A DNA stretch of 42,318 nucleotides, from assembly GCA_902363595.1 (NCBI GenBank), contig CABJAP010000023.1, positions 1 through 42,318 of the forward strand. The letters run 5' to 3'. Source of the DNA: Clostridia bacterium. Lineage in GTDB: Bacteria > Bacillota > Clostridia > Peptostreptococcales > Anaerovoracaceae. Below the pieces are notes generated by a model. The model worked only from the letters and a program-made list of their open reading frames with translations, searched no databases and was not told the origin of the DNA. This document shows positions 8,455-16,448 of this stretch, piece after piece. Numbering within the stretch: position 1 is the first letter of the stretch; each line of letters starts with the position of its first letter. A program made the position numbers and the translations under genes.

Positions 8455-8604
8455 CACATAATTTATACCCTTTAAATTATAAGGATTCTGCCATGAAAGT
8501 CAACCGCTTTTACGCTTATCGCCTCCTTCTGACTTTATATTTAGTGCGGCCGTCTCCTTGTTTTATCAGGCTGGCTGGCCGCCGCTTACACTAACTTGCG
8601 CAAA

Positions 8605-8646
8605 AATAGGGCATTTTTATTATGGTAAACCAATTAACACTTCGTG
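8605..8646. repeat. Dispersed ~40-bp intergenic repeat, copy 1
   Basis: This stretch matches 33442-33482 over about 40 bases with one gap. The shared core is ATTATGGTAAACCAA, containing the near-palindrome TGGT-AA-ACCA. Both copies sit just past the 3' end of a minus-strand operon. The rest of the 390-bp gap 8337-8728 holds the coiled-coil promoter and the cupin terminator. Confidence 0.65.
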
Positions 8647-8654
8647 ATATTGTG

Positions 8655-8706
8655 CGAAAAAAAGAGGCTGATCCCATTCATCCTTTGATGCGGCAGCCCC
8701 TTTTCT
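8655..8706 (-). terminator. Terminator after the cupin gene
   Basis: On the minus strand AAGGGGCTG and CAGCCTCTT pair (one G-U) around a long loop, followed by a run of T. It ends the MATE-M81-cyclase-cupin gene set. Confidence 0.7.
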
Positions 8707-8728
8707 TCGTCTATATTTGAATGTATAA

Positions 8729-9022
8729 TTACACCTCAAAGTCAAAACCTTCTTTAAAGGTTTTCTTCATATATTTCGGCGTTTTCCAGATACACGAAAG
8801 CCCTTTGGGAAACGAAACGAGGGTGCCGGGTGTCAGCATCAGTTCTTCACCATTTACAGTAACAATGGCCTCGCCCTCTACGATATAGCTGGCTTCTTGC
8901 TCTTCCACCAGCCACTCTTCTTCCAGAGGTTCCTCATCAATCAGAACTTCCCACTGATCGGCGCCGATCCGAACCGCTTCCTCAGCTGTAATTTTTTTCA
9001 CTTTGATATCTTTAATTGTCAA
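8729..9022 (-). CDS. Small single-domain cupin protein
   Basis: A 97-residue cytoplasmic protein with one cupin barrel of the ureidoglycine/DUF861 type: EASYIVEGEAIVTVNGEELMLTPGTLVSFPKG carries the usual G-E-x-x-V-x-x-x-G and P-G-D-like turns. Only a Glu-rich stretch (EEPLEEEWLVEE) and no clear His metal ligands are visible, so catalysis by metal is not evident. It follows the cyclase gene by 26 bp in the same operon and may be an accessory sensor, isomerase or aminohydrolase. A specific reaction cannot be assigned. Confidence 0.8.
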   Translation of the reverse strand: MTIKDIKVKKITAEEAVRIGADQWEVLIDEEPLEEEWLVEEQEASYIVEGEAIVTVNGEELMLTPGTLVSFPKGLSCIWKTPKYMKKTFKEGFDFEV

Positions 9023-9048
9023 TTCTCTTTCTCCTTTCTTGCTTGCTA

Positions 9049-9717
9049 TTATAACTCCATGGCCATGGCCCTGACCGGGGAGCCGTCCGCTCCTTCCAGC
9101 TTTAACGGCGCGCCGATAAAAAACACCTCATCCGGCAGCTGCGCCGCATGGACCAGGCCGAGGATGCACGGAATTCCCGCCTTCTGGAATACATAGTCCG
9201 GCAGCTCCAGGCCTTCCGGAACCACATCCATCCCATCCCGGGGATCACCGAACATGGGAGCATCGATGGCAAAGGCCTTGATCTTTTTTTCTTTTAGATA
9301 ATTGGCCGATTCTACCGTAATAAATGGGCTTTCCCAGGTATAATTAGCCTCCTTAATCCGTTTATCCCATCCAGTGGCGATGATGCAGATGTCGCCTTCT
9401 TCCAGCCGGTCAGCTCCTGCGGCTTCCAGCATTTCCGGTGTAATCCCGTAAAAAGGCTGCTCCTTGCACGCAAACCGCAATACTCTGGCATGACCCGCTA
9501 TTTTCTCCAGTGCCACCTGATCTGCGCATTCCCCATCATCCCACCAGTGCTTGCCGCACTCCAGATGGGTTCCGGTGTGGGATGTTAAGATATGTTCTTT
9601 GGTGATATATCCATTGCCTTTGACCGTAGCCAGGTATTTTGTCCGATAGGGAACATAGGGCGTTCCGTAATACCACAGCTCTTCATTGACTGTGGCTGAC
9701 AAATCATAGATTTTCAT
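9049..9717 (-). CDS. Cyclase-family metal hydrolase (kynurenine formamidase-like), copy 1
   Basis: A 222-residue protein of the cyclase family (PF04199), which opens amide, lactam or similar bonds using metal. The metal motif is SHTGTHLECGKHWWDD at residues 46-61. The usual HxGTHxDxxxH has Glu instead of Asp at residue 53. Downstream, the stretch FAIDAPMFGDPRDG (about residue 143) and the DEVFFIGAPLKLEGADGSP end are family-typical. A same-length close paralogue lies at 41179-41847. It sits between the M81 gene and a small cupin gene, suggesting hydrolysis of a cyclic or formyl-type compound. The substrate is unknown. Confidence 0.88.
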   Translation of the reverse strand: MKIYDLSATVNEELWYYGTPYVPYRTKYLATVKGNGYITKEHILTSHTGTHLECGKHWWDDGECADQVALEKIAGHARVLRFACKEQPFYGITPEMLEAAGADRLEEGDICIIATGWDKRIKEANYTWESPFITVESANYLKEKKIKAFAIDAPMFGDPRDGMDVVPEGLELPDYVFQKAGIPCILGLVHAAQLPDEVFFIGAPLKLEGADGSPVRAMAMEL

Positions 9718-9740
9718 CTTTATTGCTCTCCTTTATTCTC

Positions 9741-9781
9741 AAAATTTCGCAGCAGGCTCCGGGAAACAAGAAGCCTGCCGC
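9741..9781 (-). terminator. Hairpin between M81 hydrolase and cyclase genes
   Basis: On the minus strand GCGGCAGGCT and AGCCTGCTGC pair over ten positions (one G-U), followed by a weak GAAATTTTG tail. It may lower or separate expression of the cyclase/cupin pair from the MATE/M81 genes. Confidence 0.55.
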
Positions 9782-9815
9782 ATAAAAGGTCTATGTATAG
9801 AAATAAACTGATTGT

Positions 9816-11300
9816 TTATTCATACCTCATTTCTGTGCCCGGGTCCAGCGGATAAACCGGCCTTCTGATGTTCTTAAAGTCTCCGATCTTTGTCACATCC
9901 GGATTGGTCACGCCGATACTGTCGATGGTGATAAATTTATCGGCCATCTCTTTGAAAACCATTTGATAAGCTTCTCCCAGCCCTTTTCCGACCAGAACCT
10001 TGTAAGCCGCCGCGTCCATATTGAGATACTTGAAGACATTGATGCTTTCCGTAGATGTTTTATGCTGAGTCACTACAATATGAATGCCCTTAAAGTCTAC
10101 CACTGCGATTCTGCCCGGATTCTGCAGGTCCTCTTCATTCCAGCATACAAGGGGGATTTTGCCTTCATATAATTTAACAACCGTTCCTTCCACTTGGATG
10201 GGATCACCGTGCTTGTTGTCAATCTTTCCGCCCAGCAGGCCGGAAACGGCATTTCCTTCTCCAGCCTGGAACGCCAGCGCAACAAATTCAGGATCGAAAA
10301 TGGTCATAACCGCTGCCGAATCAGCGCCTTCCTCAAGCAGCCGGCTCAGTATGTAGGTACCGTCAGCCGGGCCTCCGCCCATCGGATCGTCGGCTTCATC
10401 GACGAAAAAGCACAGCTTCTCAGTCTGTTCGGCTATTTTCAGAGCATCTTTGACCGAAACCGTTTCCACGAAAAAGGTTTCCTTTTGCTGCCAGAAGTAA
10501 TCTGCCATTTCAGCTGCGATTTCATTTGCCCGCTGTTCCTTATCCGCCTGCGCCACGACAACTGCCGAAGCTCCCGTATTTACCGTGTCCGACCCATAAT
10601 AGCCGGCAAAAGGCGAAACGTTGATGATGCCGTTTTCCTCTTCATATTGGAATGCTTTTTCGATCACCGGCTTCATCGCTCCGATGGCCGTGTCCGTGGA
10701 TATGGCCGGAAGCAAAAGCGGCGGCTGGGCATAAGTACAATAAGTTTTTACTTCTCCTTTTAAGGTGCGTCCCATCAGTGCGGCTGCTTCCTGTTCCCGC
10801 TCATACATATCGGCATGTGGCTGAGTATTGTAGCCGAACAGTCCATTTACCGTCTGGATCATTGCCGGCGATACATTAGCATGCAAGTCGTGCACGGTCA
10901 TCATTGGGATCTCATTGCCCACAATCTCCCTGACGGCGGTCAGAATAGCGCCTTCGCAATCCGGAACTTCTTCCGAAACAATCGCCCCGTGTAAATGGAG
11001 CAGAATTCCATCCACCTTTTCTCTTTTTAACGGCTCGCAAAATTGCGCTTTTATATGTTCATAGGTTTCTTTTTTTACCGGGCCTGCCGGTACTGCCATC
11101 GCTGCTACCAACGGCAGGATTTCCCACTTCTGATCTTCGGCATAATCGATAAATCCTCCGAGAATCCGGCGATCATGGCGGTGCCTCTCAATTAGATTTC
11201 CGCTTTCGGTATAAATCATTTCCTTGAATTTTTCCAGGCCAATGGTTTCCACACTAAAGCTGTTACCTTCATGGATAAATCCACCAATTGCAATTTTCAT
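9816..11300 (-). CDS. M81 family metallohydrolase (microcystinase C / MlrC-like)
   Basis: A 494-residue protein beginning MKIAIGGFIHEGNSFS, the diagnostic start of the M81/MlrC family. The N-terminal DUF1485-type domain includes LHLHGAIVSEEVPDCEG (about residue 101), VHDLHANVS (137) and QPHADMYERE (160), which carry probable metal-binding Asp and His residues. The second half (about 300-494) contains the MlrC C-terminal domain, with DDPMGGGPADGT near 305. Family members hydrolyse peptides or related amides; MlrC itself cleaves linearised microcystin. It is 16 bp behind a MATE exporter and upstream of a cyclase, hinting at handling of a peptide-like or cyclic compound. Cytoplasmic, no signal peptide. 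Confidence 0.9.
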   Translation of the reverse strand: MKIAIGGFIHEGNSFSVETIGLEKFKEMIYTESGNLIERHRHDRRILGGFIDYAEDQKWEILPLVAAMAVPAGPVKKETYEHIKAQFCEPLKREKVDGILLHLHGAIVSEEVPDCEGAILTAVREIVGNEIPMMTVHDLHANVSPAMIQTVNGLFGYNTQPHADMYEREQEAAALMGRTLKGEVKTYCTYAQPPLLLPAISTDTAIGAMKPVIEKAFQYEEENGIINVSPFAGYYGSDTVNTGASAVVVAQADKEQRANEIAAEMADYFWQQKETFFVETVSVKDALKIAEQTEKLCFFVDEADDPMGGGPADGTYILSRLLEEGADSAAVMTIFDPEFVALAFQAGEGNAVSGLLGGKIDNKHGDPIQVEGTVVKLYEGKIPLVCWNEEDLQNPGRIAVVDFKGIHIVVTQHKTSTESINVFKYLNMDAAAYKVLVGKGLGEAYQMVFKEMADKFITIDSIGVTNPDVTKIGDFKNIRRPVYPLDPGTEMRYE

Positions 11301-11316
11301 AATAAATCTCCCTTCT

Positions 11317-12684
11317 TTACTTTTCCGTTTTTGATAATCTCTTAAATTCGTGTGCCAGGCAGATGACTGCGATGATGCATGCTAGTGCATCCGCGAAGGG
11401 CTGTGCCATCCAAACGCCATTGAGGCCGAACAGCTTTGGAATCACAAACAGCATCGGCACTGCGAAAATCAGCACTCTGGTTGTTGAATTGAGGATAGCC
11501 AGCTTGTTGTTTTCGATCCCGATATAGTAGCCGCCAACCAATGTGGAAACATTGCCGAAGGCAAACATTAGGATATAAATTCTCATGGCGCTGACGGTGA
11601 TGTCGGTCAGTTCACCCGCATCTCCTGCGAAGAAGCTTACGCACGGCCGGGCTGCTATGAGAATGATCACCTGCAGGGCCAGCAGCACGAGAAAACTCTG
11701 GCCGACGCCGGTCTTTAACAGCTGTTTGATTCTTCCGTTTTCATTGGCCCCGTAGTTGACGCTGGCAATGGGCTGGATACCGGCTGTCAGCCCGGTGGTC
11801 AGACAGTTCATGACGTAAACGATATATGCGTTAAAAATACCGAAGGCCGCGATATGCAGGTCATTGCCGCCATAAGCGATCAGCTGCCTATTGATGATGA
11901 CCGTTGTAATGAGCGGGCAAAGGTTGAAGAGGAACATGGGAAAACCGATCTTGATTGATTCCCAAATGTAATCAAATCTGATTTTCAAATCCCGTTTTCT
12001 TAACTTGAAAGGATTGGCGGTCCCCTGCAAATAAGGAATCAACAGAACCGTACCGGCAACGCCGATTATAAAATCAGTAGCCGAAGCTGCGGTTTCAATA
12101 TGCAGCTTAAAGACCATGATGTATTCCACAAGGATGGCCGCCAAGCCGGAAGCAACAAAGATGATCGCCGCCATACGGGGCTTTTCCGCCAGCCGGCAGA
12201 AATAGTAGCCAATCTGGCCGAGAACGCTCAGAGGCAGAAATGAGAAAAACACCAGCCCATAAGCTCGGGCGTATGGCAGAATGGCATCTGTCGCGCCTAA
12301 GAATCTCAACAGCGGATTGAGGAAAAGGATGGACAGAATTCCGATTACCACTGTCAGAATTAAGGCGAATAAAAGGGTGCTGCCATAGACGTTTCTTGCT
12401 TCATCCCGTTTCCCCTGCCCCAGTTTGATACCGGCCAGGGTCGATGCTCCTACGCCGAACATGGCGCACAGTCCCATGCAGAAATACATCAGTGTAATAC
12501 AGACCGCAATTGCTCCCAGAGCCAATTCCCCTACAGCGTTGCCCATAAAGTACCCGTCGATAATGACGGCCAGACAGGAGAACATAACACCTGCCACCGA
12601 AAGCAGCGCATACTTCCAAAATAGTTTAGGCACATGGCCTGTCAGCAGTTCACTGTTTTCATTTTTTAATACAGTTTCAGACAT
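11317..12684 (-). CDS. MATE family efflux transporter, copy 1
   Basis: A 455-residue membrane protein with about 12 helices arranged as two six-helix halves, of the MatE type (DinF/NorM superfamily). Early motifs include FWKYALLSVAGVMFSCLAVIIDGYFMGNAVG, as in many Firmicutes MATE proteins. Start at the second ATG (12684) is preferred because the AGGAG site is nine bases from it and only three from the ATG at 12690. First gene of a set with the M81 hydrolase. Two strong dyads lie upstream. It exports cationic compounds or metabolites by Na+ or H+ antiport; the substrate is unknown. Confidence 0.9.
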   Translation of the reverse strand: MSETVLKNENSELLTGHVPKLFWKYALLSVAGVMFSCLAVIIDGYFMGNAVGELALGAIAVCITLMYFCMGLCAMFGVGASTLAGIKLGQGKRDEARNVYGSTLLFALILTVVIGILSILFLNPLLRFLGATDAILPYARAYGLVFFSFLPLSVLGQIGYYFCRLAEKPRMAAIIFVASGLAAILVEYIMVFKLHIETAASATDFIIGVAGTVLLIPYLQGTANPFKLRKRDLKIRFDYIWESIKIGFPMFLFNLCPLITTVIINRQLIAYGGNDLHIAAFGIFNAYIVYVMNCLTTGLTAGIQPIASVNYGANENGRIKQLLKTGVGQSFLVLLALQVIILIAARPCVSFFAGDAGELTDITVSAMRIYILMFAFGNVSTLVGGYYIGIENNKLAILNSTTRVLIFAVPMLFVIPKLFGLNGVWMAQPFADALACIIAVICLAHEFKRLSKTEK

Positions 12685-12726
12685 TTTCATTATCTCCTTT
12701 AAATTTATGAAGGATTAGAAGCTAAA

Positions 12727-12761
12727 AAAGATATACCTTTTACACTTAAAAGTATATCTTT
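12727..12761 (-). promoter_or_regulatory. Long dyad upstream of the MATE gene (candidate operator or leader hairpin)
   Basis: AAAGATATACCTTTT (727-741) and AAAAGTATATCTTT (748-761) are inverted copies with a single unpaired base, 37-71 bp upstream of the MATE start. There is no GC core, so an operator or an mRNA leader hairpin fits better than a terminator. Confidence 0.5.
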
Positions 12762-12829
12762 ATCTGAATATTTTATAAATTGTCTAAAAGAATCGAAATT
12801 TCCCGATCCATGCTCCTTTTAGATAGGTC

Positions 12830-12872
12830 AATGGTCTTTTTTGCTACTTTTCACTTGGCGAAAAAGACCATT
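12830..12872 (-). terminator. 12-bp perfect inverted repeat at the end of the LuxR gene
   Basis: AATGGTCTTTTT (830-841) and AAAAAGACCATT (861-872) are perfect inverted copies overlapping the LuxR stop codon. There is no T-run behind the stem, so it is either a weak terminator or a protein-binding site. Confidence 0.4.
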
Positions 12873-13621
12873 ATTCCTGCGAAGCGATAAGTTTGATCAA
12901 CTCACCCCGGCTGGACACCTGGAATTTAGAGAGAATGCTGTAAACATGCTTTTTGGCCGTTGAGCTTGAAATGTAAAAGATTTCGCTTAGATCATCGTTG
13001 GAATAGCCTTTTAGCACATAGGGTATGATTTCCTTCTCCCGTCCGGAGAGTTTTTGGTAAGCCTGCATAGTCTTGAAATCCATAAAGCGATTTTGCTGTT
13101 CAATGAGCAGATAGCCGATGATACTTTCCATATGGCCGATGAACAAATCTAAAATGTAGAGTTCCCGATCCGACAAGGGCCCGTTCATTTCATCCCGAAA
13201 CAAAGTTATACAGCTTATAAGCCGGTTTTCCAATTTAATAGTCAGGCCGCCGCCGTACTTTTTCCCCTGGGGGGGCCAGCCATTCCCGATAGATCGTTGT
13301 TTTCTGTTTCTGCTCTTCATTGATGAGATCGGTATCGCGGTAAGAAGTCGATTTGGGAAAGCTGAGAATTTCATTGGTATAGTCCTGATCCGCATATTTT
13401 TCATTATATTCCCTGATACTGCTGGCCGGTAAATTGATGCCTGCATATTGCTGCTCCCGCACGGTAAAACCATTATCGATTATGGTGAACGCAGCAGAAC
13501 GAAACGGTATCAATTTGCGAATCAGCAGCAGAAAGGTCTCTCCAAACTGCTTGAGATTTTTCGCCGCATAAATCTCTTTTATAATGTCGTTGATCAGCAG
13601 CCATTCTTTTTCTGTCAGCAT
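12871..13621 (-). pseudogene. LuxR-family transcription regulator broken by a one-base frameshift
   Basis: The start MLTEKEWLLIND has a good GGGAGG site. The first frame runs to a stop near 13235; the rest continues in another frame to 12871. The switch falls at a run of seven C (minus strand; G at 13269-13275). With six C the frame would read EWLAPQGKKYGGGLTIKLE and give an unbroken protein of 249 residues. It has a GAF-like N-terminal part and a C-terminal LuxR helix-turn-helix (LSGREKEIIPYVLKGYSNDDLSEIFYIS). So this is a sequencing error, a recent mutation or a phase-variable switch. It lies between the MFS and MATE genes and is a likely local regulator. Confidence 0.8.
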
Positions 13622-13717
13622 GTATACAACCTCCCAAAATGTGATTGTTTTATTATATCACGCTTTACCGGTTTCTTATCCAAGTTCCGTATCAAAAATT
13701 ACCCCTTGGCTGGTTTA

Positions 13718-14935
13718 TCAGGCCTGCACGGCCGCCTTTCCTTTTTTGTATCTCATATAACCGGCATAGAAGACAATTCCGGCCAGCATCAGGATGCCGC
13801 ACAAATCGTACGCTGCCGCATAGCCTGCCCGGTCAATGACTGCCCCGCCAACAATTGGGCCAATGCCCTGCATAATGTCCGGCCCCAGATAATAGGTGCT
13901 GCTTGCCACGCCGACCCGATCCTGGGAAACGGAAGTCATGCACTGGGACTGAAGAGAGGGCTGCCCGGCGCCCTGCCCCAGTGCTTTTAGCGCCGCCGCA
14001 GCCAGGAACATGGCCATACACCCGGCATTTCCCAGGATGAACATGCTGACAGCCCCGACCAGATACGCCGGATAGAGAATGACCGCCAAGCCCTTTTTAT
14101 CATAAATCCTTCCCGCAAAGAGCCTGGACAGCAGAATGAAAGCCGCGCTCACGGCAAAGTAGATGGAAATGTCGTCGATTCCTTTCGTCTCGCTGTAAAG
14201 TGCGATAAATGTGTATTCGATACTATTAGCAAAGGAAAAGAGTCCTGCAAGAAAAGCAAAGACGATCACTTCTGTGGCTATAAACTGTTTTAAAGAAAAT
14301 CTGCGGCCCGCCGCCTGCGGCAGAGCTTTGCTCTCCTGGATTTTCTCTGATTCAGCATCTGGCGTTTCCCTTTGTTCTTGATTGGCAACAAACAGGATCA
14401 GCAGTGTTGCCGCGGCGGACATGACTGCAGCAATGAAAAAACTGTTTATGTATCCGTAGGTTGTTCCGATTTTCAGTCCCATTCCGGGGGCAAAGGCTAT
14501 GGCAATAATAGGCCCGATACCGAAGAATCCGATTCCCTGGCCCATCTTCCCCTTCGGTATATATCGGGTTACCAGCACCAAAGAAACCGTCGTATCAACG
14601 GCAAAGAAAATTCCGTGCACCACTCTTACGAAAAACAACCCTGAAAAACTGCTGAACACGGCATATCCGCAGCAGGCAGCGGTGATGATGGCGCCCGCTG
14701 CCAGATATAGTCTCTTTTGATTCATCTTATCCGCCGCAATGCCGCTCAGGGGCCTGAAAATCAGCGCCGTGATGGAGAAGCACCCTGACAGGACACCGGC
14801 CAGCGTAACGCTCATCCCCAAACCGGTCACATATTTGGGGAGCACCGGATTGATCATATTGAAGCTGGTAAACAAAAGCGTGTTGATGATCATCAGCAAT
14901 ATATAGTTTTTGTTAAATATTTTTTCTTCTTTCAT
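13718..14935 (-). CDS. MFS transporter (drug/metabolite exporter type)
   Basis: A 405-residue, 12-helix major facilitator protein. The chosen ATG gives MKEEKIFNKNYILLMIINTLLF and has a GGAAGGG site six bases ahead. The motif-A-like loop is LSGIAADKMNQKRLYLAAG after the second helix, and NPVLPKYVTGLG follows the first helix, as in YfmO/YdhP-like carriers. A charged loop (EQRETPDAESEKIQESKALPQ) separates the two halves. It is divergent from the PucR-like regulator gene, with a shared 217-bp promoter region, and may be controlled by it. The substrate is unknown. Confidence 0.88.
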   Translation of the reverse strand: MKEEKIFNKNYILLMIINTLLFTSFNMINPVLPKYVTGLGMSVTLAGVLSGCFSITALIFRPLSGIAADKMNQKRLYLAAGAIITAACCGYAVFSSFSGLFFVRVVHGIFFAVDTTVSLVLVTRYIPKGKMGQGIGFFGIGPIIAIAFAPGMGLKIGTTYGYINSFFIAAVMSAAATLLILFVANQEQRETPDAESEKIQESKALPQAAGRRFSLKQFIATEVIVFAFLAGLFSFANSIEYTFIALYSETKGIDDISIYFAVSAAFILLSRLFAGRIYDKKGLAVILYPAYLVGAVSMFILGNAGCMAMFLAAAALKALGQGAGQPSLQSQCMTSVSQDRVGVASSTYYLGPDIMQGIGPIVGGAVIDRAGYAAAYDLCGILMLAGIVFYAGYMRYKKGKAAVQA

Positions 14936-15041
14936 TTTATCCCTTCCTATCTTTACATTATGCACGTTCCTTGGTCATGAAGGCAAATACTTTTCCCTGA
15001 AATATAGAACCTTCACTAATTGGAAAAGATAAAATAGTCAG

Positions 15042-15057
15042 GTTGCACATCCGCATG
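15042..15057. promoter_or_regulatory. GTTGCACAT..GCATG motif in the MFS / PucR divergent region
   Basis: GTTGCACAT and GCATG, two bases apart, also occur in the same order upstream of the CocE operon at 22032-22051. It may be a binding site of the PucR-like regulator encoded next to it. Confidence 0.3.
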
Positions 15058-15070
15058 CTCCCGATTTCAT

Positions 15071-15129
15071 TTGCTTCCCCTGTGATTCTATTATAAAATA
15101 AACAGAACAGGGTAAGTAACGTTTTACCC
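15071..15129 (+). promoter_or_regulatory. Candidate promoter and dyad in front of the PucR-like gene
   Basis: A TTGCTT-like -35 near 15071 and TATAAA-like -10 near 15092 precede an inverted repeat GGGTAA-N8-TTACCC at 15110-15129. The dyad is placed where an autoregulatory operator could be. Confidence 0.4.
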
Positions 15130-15152
15130 AATTCTTTATCAGAGGTAATCTT

Positions 15153-16346
15153 ATGAAAATCATCAACTATTTATTGCAAACGCTGGGGAGCACGGTAAAA
15201 AACATCCATATAAAAAACGATCTGCGTACAATCCCGGTCCAGATTGTGCTCCTGGACAGAAATACGCCGATACCCGCAGACAGCATTTGCATAGGAACCA
15301 TTGATGAAATCGCCGCTGTCATGAAACATTATGAGATTCCCAAGAGTGTGGTTTTTTTTGCGCCTTTGGAGGAACAGGCTCAGTCCGCTGCCGCACCGGC
15401 GGTCAGCTTAGTCGAAACCACGCTGAATTTGATTCCTCTATACAATAAACTGAACCAGGCATTGCTTTCCCTGCGAAAGGCTTTTCCCCAAGGAGGCTCA
15501 CTGGAATCATCCTTTGATGTCTTTTTCCGCAATATCGTCTCCAGGGAGCTTTCCTATGAAGATGAAATCAAATCCGGTTTGTACGAGCTGCCCTTCCAAT
15601 CGGCAGAAGCGTATAATCTATTTGTCATTGAAGCCTCAGACCCAGGCCGTTTTCAAAGTGCTCCCGAAGAAATCAAAGCTGATCTTAGGAACGCTTTTCC
15701 GACTTCCAATGTGACGTTGTTTTCCAACCGGGCGGTCGTCATGTATCACAGCCCCGGTCGATCGATCCACCTGGCGGTGGAAAGACAGGAAGCGCTGCAA
15801 TCCATTTTGGAAAAATACGACGCTTATGCCGGGATCAGCAACCATACCCGCAACTTTGAAATGATTCGCACGGAATATCTGATTGCTAAACGAATTTTGT
15901 CCATTGCCAGAAAAATGTTCCCGGATTCGGGAAAACGGATTTTTACCCAGGAAGAGTATGGAACCTACTTTATTTTAGATTTGTGCTACCGCCAGTACGA
16001 GCAGATCTGCCACCATGATAATGTCCTCTATTTAACCCATCCGGGTCTTGCAGCTTTGATTCGTTATGATACGGAGCATAACACCAATCTGCGGGAAATT
16101 TTGCTGTGCTATCTCCTGCACGATCGCAATTTGACCAAAACATCGCAAATTCTCTTTATGCACCGCAACACCACCATGAATAAGATCAATCGAATTGTAG
16201 AAATCGTGGAGGATGATCTTGAAGATCCTTTAATCCGGCAGCGCCTGCTCTTTTCCTGCATGCTCTATGACTATTATGAAAAGTATAAGCAGAAATCCTT
16301 TAAACTGCTGCCTGTACTGGAAACGGACGGGAACAAAACACCATAA
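15153..16346 (+). CDS. PucR/CdaR-like transcription regulator
   Basis: A 397-residue cytoplasmic regulator. The C-terminal third (about 270-375) has the order typical of PucR C-terminal helix-turn-helix proteins: an all-helical lead-in (TEYLIAKRILSIARK), YFILDLCYRQYEQI, then LREILLCYLLHDRNLTKTSQILFMHRNTTMNKINRI as the DNA-binding core. The N-terminal part resembles the sensory region of this group but has no named domain I can see. Such proteins switch on catabolic genes when a metabolite accumulates. It is divergent from an MFS gene and convergent with the dehydratase operon, so either may be its target. An AGAGGT site precedes the ATG. Confidence 0.85.
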   Translation: MKIINYLLQTLGSTVKNIHIKNDLRTIPVQIVLLDRNTPIPADSICIGTIDEIAAVMKHYEIPKSVVFFAPLEEQAQSAAAPAVSLVETTLNLIPLYNKLNQALLSLRKAFPQGGSLESSFDVFFRNIVSRELSYEDEIKSGLYELPFQSAEAYNLFVIEASDPGRFQSAPEEIKADLRNAFPTSNVTLFSNRAVVMYHSPGRSIHLAVERQEALQSILEKYDAYAGISNHTRNFEMIRTEYLIAKRILSIARKMFPDSGKRIFTQEEYGTYFILDLCYRQYEQICHHDNVLYLTHPGLAALIRYDTEHNTNLREILLCYLLHDRNLTKTSQILFMHRNTTMNKINRIVEIVEDDLEDPLIRQRLLFSCMLYDYYEKYKQKSFKLLPVLETDGNKTP

Positions 16347-16413
16347 CGCCTGGAAGAAAAAACGTATGCATGTCTGTCAATATGAATTTTATCGATATTT
16401 CCTGAATAATAAC

Positions 16414-16443
16414 AAAAGAGACTGACACTTTTCAGCCTCTTTT
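16414..16443. terminator. Bidirectional terminator between the PucR gene and dehydratase operon
   Basis: Arms AAAAGAGACTGA and TCAGCCTCTTTT surround a six-base loop. The stem is complete (with one G-U) on the minus strand and has one mismatch on the plus strand; runs of T follow in both directions. Confidence 0.75.
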
Positions 16444-16448
16444 TTCTT

